DNA of 64,000 bases from NCBI GenBank assembly GCA_947359465.1, contig OX375872.1, positions 12,718,137 through 12,782,136 of the forward strand. Direction: 5' to 3'. Position numbers and translations under genes: made by a program. The first letter of the stretch is position 1. Each line of letters opens with the position of its first letter. Of the stretch, positions 43,010 through 53,460 are shown piece after piece. Source of the stretch: Metellina segmentata. Its lineage: Eukaryota > Arthropoda > Arachnida > Araneae > Tetragnathidae. Under the pieces are notes generated by a model, which saw nothing but the letters and a program-made list of their open reading frames with translations, was not told the DNA's origin and searched no databases.

Positions 43010-43742
43010 CTGTAAGAAAATGGATTTCGTGCTTGTGGCCCCTATAAGAGACAACATAATGGCAGGATGTCCTCAGAAATCTTGGAAAGAAATAGAAAAA
43101 GAAAGAGGGTTTTATAAGCATAAATTTGATAAGGCAAATGAAATTTTAATAGTCTGATGGAACGACAATAAGTCTGTTACTTTGGCAACAAATTCTGAAC
43201 AGATTAATCCTGTTAGACAAACACTGCGTTGGTGTAAAAGTCAGAAAGAAAGAATTTCGGTTCCACAACCAAACAGAATCCACTCATACAACACATTTAT
43301 AGGTGGTGTTGACTAATATGGTTAGTATTTGGAAAAACATTCAATATCCATAAGTGGCAAAAATGGTATTGGTGTTTATTTACAAGAATGGTCGACATGG
43401 CTGTTGTAAATACCTATATATTGTATAAATCTGTCCGTCAAGATGTGAAAAATAAGCATATTTCGATAAAAGATTTTCAAAGAGAAATAGCAGTAACCTA
43501 TTTGATAAAAGGAGTAACAACTCGTTCAGCGAGAGGTCGCCCGATGTCAATACCATCCTCTTTGGCTGTAAATTTTGATGGGGTTCGCTACGGTCCCGTA
43601 GGGCATACTATTTTGAAACAAGATAAACAAAGATGTTGTCAGCTGAAAAATTGAGCGTCAAAACCACGCATACTCTGTGAAAAGTGTAATGTAACACTGT
43701 GCAGTCTTTGTTTTCCCATATATCATACCAAAGCAAAAAAGT
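43010..43742 (+). pseudogene. piggyBac transposase, C-terminal fragment
   Basis: Consecutive pieces encode APIRDNIMAGCPQKSWKEIE, HKFDKANEILIV, WNDNKSVTLATNSEQINPVR and PQPNRIHSYNTFIGGVD. A frame change follows, then YWCLFTRMVDMAVVNTYILY and a Cys-rich tail (CCQLKN, LCEKCNVTLCSLCFPIYH). GGVD carries the third catalytic Asp of the DDE/D family. Stops at 43155-43157, 43314-43316 and after CCQLKN (TGA where a Cys codon is expected), plus a frameshift near 43330, make it inactive. The tail is the Cys-rich zinc-binding domain of piggyBac transposases. Confidence 0.85.
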
Positions 43743-44204
43743 AATGCATATTTTATGTAAATTTGTTTGTATTTTGTTTATGTATCTTATATGTGCATCT
43801 TGTTCTTGGTCATTCTTAATAAAAAATTGTCCTTTTTATCAACTGTCATAGTTCGCACAAAACTGAAATTGTAGCGTTGATTGTCAGTAAATTAAATAAA
43901 TAAGTTTAAAATTAATTTTATCTTAAAATTTAATATAATACTGTAACTAATCCTTTTTTACATCTATTACATGTTGTTTTCAAATATGCTGACTTCACTG
44001 AATTTCTTGATATTTTTCCACCCAAACGTCCAGCCTCCTCAAATGAGGACGAGCTGTAATTTAAAAAATCACAACTTGTTTAAATTTTTTTATTTTTTTG
44101 CATTGAGGGGGGGGGGTCATAATTACACAGATTTGAGATAATCATGAAAATAATTTGAGCAGAAAATATTTTGTGCAGAAAAAATTCAGGCGTTAATGGG
44201 TTAA

Positions 44205-44383
44205 CGATGTTTGCATCCACATATTTATGCGAAAAATTGTTTTCTTCGATGAATTTTGTAAAGTCTACCAATAGTAATAAACTGGGAAATGAATTAACTG
44301 CAAAATGTGTTAAACTAATGAATACTGAATATGAACCTAATATTAAAAAATTATCTGACAAAAAACAACAGATTTCTCATTAA
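44205..44383 (+). pseudogene. hAT transposase, C-terminal dimerisation part
   Basis: In frame with 41631-42126 once the insertion is removed. It encodes MFASTYLCEKLFSSMNFVKS, the hAT C-terminal dimerisation motif in which STY-CE-FS-M is usual, followed by NKLGNELTAKCVKLM and a stop at 44381-44383. The Lys/His-rich end (KKQQISH) also fits this family. Confidence 0.75.
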
Positions 44384-44890
44384 ATATACTTTAACTTCAT
44401 TGTACATACACATACCTGTAACTATATTATCTATTAATATATATCCATCAGTTCAATCTTCTGCACGTCAAAAATTTAAATGATTCCTTTGTACCATGAA
44501 TTATTGCGAAGAATTAGGTATCTATTATATATAATATAGGTATTAAATAACCTTTAAAATCATTTGTTATAAATAGAATAGAGTAATTTAGTCATAATGT
44601 CGACTCACGACAAGATGTTCCTTTGAAGACAAGCAACTATAATACCACGTACGATATTAACAGCGTCTTAGTTCATTGCATTTGCAAATAAACTAGAATA
44701 AGCACTCATGGCTTTTAACCTTATTACCGGCGGTACGCCGTGGTTAATCCTCCAAATGGCACCCGACTGTCAATGTTGATTCCTTCCTGAAATATTGAAT
44801 TTCCGAGTATTGTGTAGGAATTCTAGCAACACAATTTACTAAGCTTTTCTAGTTGTTTATTCTTCATTTGCCATCGCGCTGAGTTAACAC

Positions 44891-45470
44891 CAGGCCTCGA
44901 AATACATTTTTTAATACAGGTGCACCTTGTGCACCTAAGTTCTTAAATTAGGTGCACAGGTTATATTATAGGTACACATTTAAAAAAAAAACCGAAAGAT
45001 AAGAGTATTAATGTTATGTAAACTACTTTATTTTAGTTGGGTATGTTTATATAGGTTTTTTTTTTTCGTAGTAGATATATATAAGTAAATAAAAATATTT
45101 AAAAATCGAAATTCTCCTTTCTCCGGCGTACGGCTTTCGCGACAGTTACTTCAACAGAGCCACCTGGAAAATGTTTCGATCATCGGAAAGTTCTGGTGGC
45201 AGTGACACAAGTAAACCTTCCTCCTGTATAAACCCGTTACGGGCAAGCGATTTTGTTTTCGCATAGTGTGTAATTAGGAATTTTAATTATGTTTCTTTAG
45301 AGCGAGAGAGGTTGACACTAATATTTTGTTCAAACATCAAAATAACATAAAACACGTTCCCCCCTTCCCTTTTTTTTAACGTTAGGTGCATTGCGTGCCC
45401 CTAGCGGGAAAAAATTAGGGGCACAATTTTATTTTCATGTGCACAGTGCACCCGGGTATTTCGAGCCCTG
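44891..45470. mobile_element. hAT-type MITE, 580 bp
   Basis: The left end CAGGCCTCGAAATAC and the complement of the right end, CAGGGCTCGAAATAC, form a 15-bp TIR with one mismatch. Flanking octamers GTTAACAC (44883-44890) and GTTTACAC (45471-45478) differ at one base and fit the 8-bp hAT target duplication. Subterminal GGTGCACCTTGTGCACC and GTGCACAGTGCACCC are further inverted motifs. There is no transposase ORF. Confidence 0.8.
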
Positions 45471-46199
45471 GTTTACACTAAGACATGAATTCATTGTGAA
45501 TGCAATTGATGCTTACTCAGAAACTTTGTAAATAGATGCTTTTCGTTCGAAAGTGTTTTTGAATATCTCGGACTGTAGTACGGCTCCGAAGAAAAGGTCA
45601 ACCTTGGGTCAGTCGACTTGTGAATAGGTGTGAAAGCGCGTTAGGAGGGCTGCTGTACGCAAAAGCATGAATGGCGATCGCCGTGGATGCCAACTCGTTA
45701 GGGTCAGGCGGGGTAATTGTAAACAAGCTATACAAGCGCCCACGTGGGATTCCGAGAAACTAAAAAGTTGTGAAATATGAAAGCTGGCAACCCTGAGGAT
45801 GCAGTATGGTGATCCCGTATTTCTTTGAACCACAGCTGATAGCAATATGTTTAGTTGAAAAATTTATGGTTGAAAAGTTTGGATTTTAAAGTTTTTGTGT
45901 GCTGCATTTTTTTTTTTTGCTGCCCTCCATAATATATTGAAAGGTATGTTGTTCCAATTCTTTACTTCCGGTCAGTTATGTTTCTATCGAACAAAAAATC
46001 ATTGACTTTGCTTCTGGGAACTTTAATGCATTAATGCACCTACAGTTGAATGTTTACAATTACCCCATATTTTTCAAGCGACTGTGTAACTGTAAACATA
46101 ATTTTGCCAATAGTTTCGTTCAATTTGGATGGAAAACTAATATGTTGCCCCGTGTAATTTTGTATTTAATCGTATTTAGTACTTTTGAATTGCGTTTTA

Positions 46200-46498
46200 T
46201 TGCATTTTTCGTGTTCTTGGGGAGCAGGAAGACTGATTTACTAAAACTTCACACATATGGTGAAGTTCTTACAACTGACCAAGTACTGTCACGCTTGAAG
46301 GAGGCAGAAGAGAAAAAGAACAAAAGGAAGTCTGGTGAGAAGATAGTGAAAGAGCCAGAAGTAAGCAAGAAAGAAGCAAATGGAAAGGAAAGCTGAACTC
46401 GAGGACAGCGAGGATGAGGAACTATTGAAAGAATTGACTAACATTGACGGTGAAGAGTTTAAAGCTCTCCAAACATTCAAGCAAAATATAGAAGACTA
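46200..46498 (+). pseudogene. pogo-like transposase, C-terminal remnant 1
   Basis: The frame ending at 46396 encodes LHTYGEVLTTDQVLSRLKEA followed by a Glu/Lys-rich tail. After a one-base shift near 46390 the sequence continues as ELEDSEDEELLKELTNIDGE and ends at a stop at 46496-46498. YGEVLT followed by an acidic, Lys-rich tail is common near the C-terminus of pogo-like transposases of arthropods. The DDE catalytic core and CENP-B-type DNA-binding domain are missing. The true start is unknown; the upstream open frame is not transposase-like. Confidence 0.5.
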
Positions 46499-46611
46499 GC
46501 TTGTAGGGGAAGTTAAATATTTTGGAGCCATTCATGGAAGACATTGAAACGACTATGTTTCTACTTGTAAATGTTGAGGGGGTGGGTATTAAAGAAAACC
46601 CATTTTTCGTA

Positions 46612-46820
46612 TGTATGTATGGTGGATGTTGTTTCAGAAGAGGAGTTTGAGATCACCGGACTCAAATGCATCGATAATGCATAGACTAAATTCGCTGTGG
46701 TTGAAAAAACTAATTCTGTGTTACCAAAGACCTGTGTCAAAGCAATATTACCTACTCCAACCTGTAGCAAAGAAGGTCGTAAAGAAATTTTCCAATTTGA
46801 GGGCACTGTTAATGTGTAAG
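46612..46820 (+). pseudogene. pogo-like transposase, C-terminal remnant 2
   Basis: One frame gives VDVVSEEEFEITGLKCIDNA, a TAG stop, then KFAVVEKTNSVLPKTCVKAI and LPTPTC. It resembles the extended tail in which a short beta-rich segment follows the acidic linker of pogo-like transposases. The nonsense codon and lack of a start show decay. Assignment is by resemblance and by position inside the TA-flanked element. Confidence 0.4.
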
Positions 46821-47601
46821 AAATGTAATATGTGTTTGGTTTTTTTTTTGTACCTAAGATTGTATTTTTCCACTTTTTTTTTTTTTTTAATTTTTAAAAT
46901 TTGTAATTTTTTGTTCTTTACACTAAATACATTCAGTAAATGTTTAAATTTTTATTCTTATGTATTCTTAGAAGTTCACCTCATGATCAAATGCAACTCT
47001 TTCAAGTGTAATTATATTTTGCTGGGGTAAGAAGTGGGAGTATTTGGTAAACGTAAAGATCAAAACGGGGTTATTGTAAACATGGTATTATAAAGATAAA
47101 AATACCAATGGAGTTCCTTCTACTGCCATGACTACTGCTCATGCTGTCACTTGTTCAATATTCAATATCACGAGGAAAATCGTTGTTTACAATTACCCTT
47201 ACTTTCAGGGGTAATTGTAAACAGTCGAGTACGGTGTTAAATTTCTTTTCTAGAATCTCCGTACTAATTAAATATCAAAGCAGAATAGTGACAAGTTGGT
47301 TTAGTAGGGTGAACAATGCTTAATTACTTCATCAAGAGTTTGAAAATAGCCATTGAAAGTGAACTTACCAATTCTGTTTACAGTTACCCCGCCTTACCCT
47401 ACCACTTATATCGGTTACGCCATCGAATGATAAATTTAGGGACAGAATCCACGCTAAAGAAGATAGTTGTACAAGTGCTTCGTTTACGTTGCACCTTATT
47501 TAAAGAATACCTTCTTCCTAGGACTAGTGATAACAGCGTTTTTCAGATCAGGTGTTCAACAACCTTCAATAGAAGATCTTTAATGTCCAATAACATATAA
47601 G

Positions 47602-47917
47602 TAGGGTTGCCAACCGTCCCGGATTGGCCGGGATTGTCTCAGAATTGAAGTTGTTGTCCAAAATCTCGGTTGAACGCCAAACTGTCCCGGAATTTCAGAG
47701 TAAGCTATCGACCTATATTACCTACTTTCTAAAATAGTTATTTCTATTGTACATGACTTCGTGTAAATCCTTTGAACGTCCGTTCCAAATTTAAAAAATA
47801 CATTAATAAACACTGCATTATTATTTTTGTACATATTTTTCGGCAAATAAAAAAACTTTCCTGCGAAAACTATGTATGTTACGTTACGAGGTGTATCAGT
47901 GGTGAATATTGTGAAAT

Positions 47918-47948
<31 letters not shown>

Positions 47949-48000
47949 CAGTTTTGGGCAATATGTCCCGGAATCGTCTCAGAAAAAGTTGGCAACCCTA
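47602..48000. mobile_element. hAT-type MITE, 399 bp
   Basis: TIRs TAGGGTTGCCAAC and, inverted, GTTGGCAACCCTA bound the element. A perfect 8-bp target duplication CATATAAG lies at 47594-47601 and 48001-48008. The interior shares GTCCCGGAAT and GTCTCAGAA phrases between both ends. A TA microsatellite of about 26 bp lies at 47919-47946. No transposase. Confidence 0.9.
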
Positions 48001-48544
48001 CATATAAGTCACGATTGAGAGAATTTGGCCAAATCGATTTCAAAATCAGACTAGTACTAAGTGAATATTACGGAAAGTTGAGCGTTGAGAAAAATTGGAC
48101 ACCGAGTTCGGTTTAATGATTTGTATATTATCAACGCGAAACAAACCAGTCGAGTGTCATCCGATAACTGAGGGAACAATGACTTGGTAGGGTGATCTTA
48201 GATTCACGCGCAGCGATAAGCGGGGAGGGCGGTGTTTGGGGGGCTTTCAACTGCATCCAAACTTCAAATTAGTATAACTCGGGACTGCGAAACGCTGTGA
48301 CGTAAAAATGGGTTTCGAACGGAAGCTAACGTCGAGATCTGTCGATTTAAGACATCAGAAGTGAAATTGAATAGTGTCAGTTGCAAAACTTTGGATCGCA
48401 GTAGAAACATTTTAAAAATTTCACAATGTCGACGTATATTTGTTGAAAAGCCAAGTAGAAATACATCGAACGCAGTCTACCCGGCAGAGCAACTCGTCAG
48501 AAAAGAATACCAACGGAGTAACGAAAATTGAAACAATAGTTTGA

Positions 48545-48690
48545 TTCGTCGCGTTGAGTTTTTTGACGCGAGGGCCATATTTGATCAAGCTACGCCAAAC
48601 GCAAGACAGACAACGTGAAAGAACAGACGAAAGTTTTAGTGACACAGAAGAGAGAGAAATAACCCAGGGAGGAATGGAACCAAAATCAAA
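48545..48690 (-). mobile_element. SINE2 body copy
   Basis: The plus strand reads TTTTGACGCGAGGGCCATAT, TTGATCAAGCTACGCCAAAC, AGACAGACAACGTGAAAGAA and GTGACACAGAAGAG...CCCAGGGAGGAATGGAACC. The last part corresponds to the segment between body and head in SINE2. Confidence 0.6.
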
Positions 48691-48696
48691 CGATGA

Positions 48697-49258
48697 GACA
48701 AGGCAATTCAAAGATTTCCCAAAAGCAATGCAATAGATTATAGGCCCAAACAAGACACGTTTTCGTAATTAATGGATGGTTTTGGGTTTTATGGCGCAAG
48801 TGCCATGTTTGGCTCTTGCGCCACACACAACATCAAGTAATGGACATACACACATAGAAAATTTTACAGTCGCAGAAGAGAGAAATACGTCCAAGGAGGA
48901 ATCGGCTGGTTTTTGGATTAGTTATCAAATTACGAAAGAGTAAAATTGTAGCAAGTCAATTCATTTTCCTTTCATCAAGCGTAATGGTTTTACAATTAAC
49001 GTCTCATTAACCCCCTCTTCAATTCCCTCTTTCAACACGCAATACGCCTCTACATTATCATAACCAAAAAAAATACACAGTTCCCCACCCTTTTTCACAG
49101 AGCACGGGATTACACTTAAACGAAACACAGAAAAGAAAAGGCAAAACGCAGGCGGACAAAAAACCAAAAGAGGAGACGGGGCAATTAAAAGATTTCCCAA
49201 AAAGTAATGCAATAGATTTTAAACCCAAACAAGACACAAATTTTTGTAATTAATGGCA
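48697..49258 (+). repeat. Direct repeat pair of about 80 bp around a SINE2
   Basis: ACAAGGCAATTCAAAGATTT through AGCAATGCAATAGATTATAG to TTCGTAATTAATGG (48697-48774) recurs at 49176-49255 as GGGGCAATTAAAAGATTTCC, AGTAATGCAATAGATTTTAA and TTTGTAATTAATGG. The offset is about 480 bp. The intervening DNA holds the SINE2 at 48778-48910 and a stretch with no recognised content. Confidence 0.6.
48778..48910 (-). mobile_element. SINE2 body copy
   Basis: GGTTTTATGGCGCAAGTGCC, CATCAAGTAATGGACATACA, CAGTCGCAGAAGAG and CGTCCAAGGAGGAATCGGCT are complements of SINE2 body segments, in the same order as at 48545-48690. Confidence 0.65.
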
Positions 49259-49429
49259 TCTGGAGTATTAATACATCTTTTGTGTGAGGGAGGTACAGAC
49301 ACAAAAAACCGGCGTATGAAAATGACAGAAGTTAGTTAAGCCATACAAAAAGAAAACACTACAGAAAGTAGACGCCATTAACTCCACGTCCTCGAACCCC
49401 TTATTCGAGACAGCAATTCCATGAAGAAT

Positions 49430-49770
49430 ATTAACTGGAATATTGCGGTATCTTTGATGACTTTAATTCGCTAAAAATGCTTTTCTTTTCATTGAATGTA
49501 TTACATTTTCAGCTGTTCCCCTCACGCCGAAATACCTTTTATCTTGCTTTTAATCTCCGGTACCCATTAGGAGTACCTCTCCTCTGATTATCCTTTGTTT
49601 TCCCGCCCTTTTAATCCGCTATTCAAAGAATGCATTCATTTATTTCCTCAGGAGCTGATTAATACTTTACACATCGCCCGGGAACAACTTGTTATTCCCG
49701 GAAAACTGAGGGAGCCATTTGCGCGTGTTTTGTTGCAATTTTGTTTCCTCCGGACTAATGTACCGGGGGC
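49430..49770. other. Single-copy island
   Basis: Repeat-free. An 82-codon plus-strand frame starting at 49595 has no domain and runs into the tandem array. TTAATCCGCT occurs at 49611. Nothing can be assigned. Confidence 0.3.
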
Positions 49771-49774
49771 AGCG

Positions 49775-51990
49775 CTGCAAAATGAAAATTTGGATGGTAT
49801 TAATGAGGGTAAATTAAAAGACATTACATTTGGGGTGTGTTGAAAAAGGTGCATAAAGCTCATTGTGAACGCCAAGTACTTTTACGAGCAATGCCTTTTC
49901 GTCTTTGATGATGTTTTAAACCGATTCGATCCTCGTACAGGACAGCAAAGACAATCTCCGTTACCATGCTTCTTACAGACACAAGAATAAGGATTGGATT
50001 TTTATAGCGCAGAACTCCCAGATCTTGCCATACAATATTTTTTGCATGGCAACCTGAATGGAGTAAACGTCCAATTGACATGAATTATATAACAGGAAAC
50101 AAACGTCACAAAGCTTATCGACTTTATTGAAGCATGGGACCATTTTTGTCGAGCTAAATGTAGTGCGGTAGTGTGCGTTGAAAAATGAAAATTCGTTCTT
50201 CGGCAGTTGGTATAATGTGGTCGAATTAGAAGACTTACATTTCAGGCGCGTTGAAAAGGAGCCGAAAGCTAATTGGGAACACCAGGTACTTTTACGGGCA
50301 ATGGCTTTTCGTCTTTGATTATGTTTTAAACAGATTCGAACCTCGCACAGGACAGCAAAGATAATCTCCGTAACCATACTTCTTAGAAACAGACACAAGA
50401 ATAAACATTGGTTTTTATGGCGCAGAACCAGATCTTGTCAAACAATCTTTTTTGCATAACATCCTGAATGGAGTTGTCTAATTGACACAAGTTATGTTAA
50501 AGGAAACAAACGTCAACAAACTTATCGACTTTTTAAAGCATGAGAGATCATTTTTGTCAAGACCCATGTGGCGGCAGTGGTGTTTGAGAAATGAAAATTT
50601 TTCCTTCTGTGGATGGTATTAATGAAGTCAAATTAAAAGAAATTGCATTTGAGGTGAGTTGAAAAAGGTGCATTAAGCACATTGTGAACGCCAAGTACTT
50701 TTACGAGTAATCTTTTCGTCTTTGGTGTTTTAAACATATGCGATACTCATACAGGACAACCAAGACAATTTTCGTTGTTAGAAACAGACGTAAGTATTAA
50801 TATTGTTTTTTATGGTACAGAACCAAAATCCTGTCAAGCAATGTTTCATGACTTTTCTGCCAATTCGTTCTTTCATCTTGAATGACTTAATGCCTAATAA
50901 CATAAGTTATGTTAAACGAAACAAACGGAACATAGTCTAATTGAATCTATTAAAGCACGAGACCATTTCTGTTGAGCTAAATTTGGAGAATCGGTAGTAT
51001 TTCTGCGTTGAAAAATGAAAATTCGTCCTTTTGTGAATGTTATTAATGTGGTCAAATTAAATATGGGTCTGTTGAAAAGGCTCATTTTAAACGCCAAGTA
51101 ATTTTACGAGTAATACCTATTCTTTCGATGTTTTAAACCGAATCGATCCTCGAACAGGACAGCAAAGACAATCTCGGTAAGTACTTCTTACAAGACACAA
51201 CTTGGTTATTATAGAGCATAACCAAATCGTGCCAAACAATGTTCTTTACATGACTTTCTGCCATATAATTCTGATTATTCTTTCATCTTGAATGGAGTCA
51301 ACGTCTAACTAACATAAATCAGTTAAAGGAAATAAAAACTTAATAATTTATCGAACTCATAAAATTTATCGACTTCATTGAAGCATGAGTCAATTTCTGT
51401 CAAGCTAAATGTGGTGGCGGTAGTGTTTCTGCGTTGCAAAATGAAAATTCGGATGGTATTAATACGAGTAACTTAAAAGATGGCATTAAAGCTCACTGAA
51501 CGCCACGTACAATACTTTTATGAGCAATGCCTTTTCGTCTTTGATGATATTTTAAACCGATTCTATCCTCGTACATCCAAAGACAATCTCTGTTACCATA
51601 CTTCTTAGAAACAGACACAACAATAAGGATTGTTTTTCATGGCGCAGAACCAGATCTTGTCAAACAATGGTTTTTGTAAGGTATCCTGAATGGAGTTAAC
51701 GTCTAATGGACATAAGTTAAGCTTTGTGACGTTTGTTTCCTTTAACTTATCAACTTTATTGAAGCATGCAGGACCATTTCTGTCAAGCTAAATGTGGTGG
51801 TGGTGGTGAGAATGAAAATTCGTCCTTTTGTGGATGGTATTAATGTGGTCAAATTAAAGAACATTGTGTATTTTGGTTTTGTCGGAAAAGTTCATTCTAT
51901 TTTTATAAGCAATGCCATTAAGTCTTCGATGATTTCAACCAATCCGATCTTCGTACAGGACATTACGTTTTATGTCAGATTGTATATCAA
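49775..51990 (+). repeat. Tandem array, period about 410 bp, about 5.3 copies
   Basis: ACGCCAAGTACTTTTACGAG-like phrases begin near 49870, 50280, 50690, 51092 and 51501, with a decayed copy near 51895. Spacing is about 410, 410, 403, 409 and 393 bp. Each unit also contains GATGTTTTAAACCGATTCGA, ACAGGACAGCAAAGACAATC, GGCGCAGAACCAGATCTTGT, CTTATCGACTTTATTGAAGC and GAAAATGAAAATTCGTCCTT variants. Units are diverged (perhaps 75-85% alike) and have no shared open frame. Confidence 0.9.
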
Positions 51991-51999
51991 TTAAAGATT

Positions 52000-52565
52000 T
52001 ATCTATGCAGACTTTCAGATTATAAAATCTTTCGATCATACTTAGAAGGCTGTTCCAGCGTGTGCGACAATCCAAAATGAGACTTAATTCTTTTAGCCTG
52101 TTTCTTCATTAACATACTTTGAAGGTATGTATCATATTTGGTCAGAGACTTTTTGAATAACTTTACCACTTTTCGCAACTGTATATAGGGATTAATTCAA
52201 TGCATGAAAGATCAGGATGATGTGGATCCATTATTACAGTCATGTCTGTCTCTCCTTGTACTTCATTTATTTTTTCGTCCAGGTCTTCGTCTGATTCAAT
52301 AGAAGATATTTCTATGCGTTCCATTTTGCATTCCTTTTTATTTGTATAAAATGTCGACAACGGCCAAATGTATACCGTGTGCGAAGTTCAATACCAGTGC
52401 GGCACAAGTTCACCAATTTGAACCATGAAACTTGCGCCTTCAGTTGTTATGCCAATGATATCAGTATCGAAGTCCAGACCAAAGCTCATCAAGCGGTCTT
52501 TTACCAAACTTATACCGAGCTCCGCAGTACACGAGCCACGAATTCTAATTAACCCAAGATTAAAG
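52000..52565. other. No recognised gene
   Basis: Mixed DNA. A 65-codon minus-strand frame (52163-52360) encodes an acidic Met/Glu/Asp-rich peptide resembling no recognised domain. It is left uncalled. Confidence 0.35.
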
Positions 52566-52569
52566 TGTC

Positions 52570-53260
52570 TTTTTGGGGGATGAACATTCAGGGGTTTAAA
52601 TATATATTATTCGTTTGGGATGGCCATCATCAAAAATTTTCCGCAGATTTCAAATCCGTTGAAATTTTCAATCTATCTTTAACGATCCCGTTTTTACAAA
52701 AAAGAATTAAACAATGTCAGACAACATTTTTTATTTGTGTTTTGCTTTCCTTCGCTGGAATTGTTCGAACGAAGGAAATGGAATCTGTGATTTCTCGACA
52801 GCGAAGGTCATATTCGTATGGGAAAAAATATTAAAGTTACAATTTAAAAATTATATATTTATAGAAAATCATATTTTTAGGTCATTTAATGTATTGATCT
52901 AGTATCAAATTTTCCGCAGATTTCAAATCCGTTGAAATTTTTACTCTATCTTTAACAATCTAGGAGATAGAACTTCATAACTCCGGTTAAAACTTTAATT
53001 TCTTTTTTTCGTCTGAAGACGTTCCTCAGCAAAATCAAACGGAAAAAATAAATTTAGAATCTGTCATCTCTTTATGGTGTAGCCATTCTAAGAAAAACAA
53101 CACTCATTAAATATGTCATTAAATTCATTTTAAAATGTTCTAGAATAAATTTCAAAATTCGGGCTTCGAACAAAAATTCCAAAACATTCGGACTACCTTT
53201 GTGCCAAATCTCATTATTGAAAGTGCCATAGATTCGTCCGGACACTGCATACACATAAAG
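52570..53260 (-). mobile_element. Unclassified DNA repeat (family X), minus copy
   Basis: Complements of the phrases at 18195-19200 appear in reversed order: CAGATTTCAAATCCGTTGAA with TCTATCTTTAACGATCC (twice, at about 52649 and 52918), TGTTCTAGAATAAATTTCAA, TTTGTGCCAAATCTCATTAT and ATTCGTCCGGACACTGCATA near the right end. The doubled CCGTTGAAATTTT module makes it internally repetitive like the plus copy. Confidence 0.6.
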
Positions 53261-53460
53261 AGACAGACAGACACTTCTTTAGAGATGAAAGGTCATATCT
53301 GTCAAGAAAAATGTGGCGGTAGGGTTTCTGCGGCGATTCGTGATTCCTGTAGGTATACTGAACGTGACGTCAGTTGCCCGTTTTTCGAATGCTCTTTTCG
53401 GAACTTCGTCAATAAAAACTACAAAGAATGTATGCCGAATGTATATATAGTTGATTAGTC

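Larger units (their letters stand above)
42127..44200 (+). mobile_element. piggyBac-like element inserted into hAT transposase
   Basis: TTAA at 42123-42126 and 44201-44204 flanks ends reading CCCATTAACGCCCAG and, in complement, CCCATTAACGCCTGAA, so there is a 12-bp perfect TIR. Subterminal palindrome-like repeats GTCCTCATTTGAGGAC lie at 42143-42158 and, inverted, at about 44034-44050, and a diverged internal copy is at 42480. Removing the element and one TTAA restores the hAT reading frame exactly. It carries a decayed transposase. Confidence 0.9.
41363..44390 (+). mobile_element. hAT element remnant, interrupted by a piggyBac insertion
   Basis: The left part starts near CAGGAATGGCGAACCTATGA, a hAT-like terminus also seen in elements whose ends encode CCTGCGGGTCAC-type sequence. 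It includes transposase coding at 41631-42126. Coding resumes at 44205 with the C-terminal dimerisation motif. Between them lies a 2,074-bp TTAA-bounded element. The right hAT terminus was not found. Confidence 0.7.
45701..47399 (+). mobile_element. pogo-like element with multiplied terminal motif
   Basis: The 25-bp ends start GGGT(C/A)AGGCGGGGTAA and continue (T/C)TGTAAACA. They are inverted and flanked by TA at 45699-45700 and 47400-47401. The inner 16 bp, GGGGTAATTGTAAACA or close variants, recur inside the element at about 46051 (inverted), 46086, 47067, 47184 (inverted) and 47207. The last two form a tight hairpin. Coding remnants resemble the C-terminal part of a pogo/Tigger DDE transposase. 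Confidence 0.7.
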
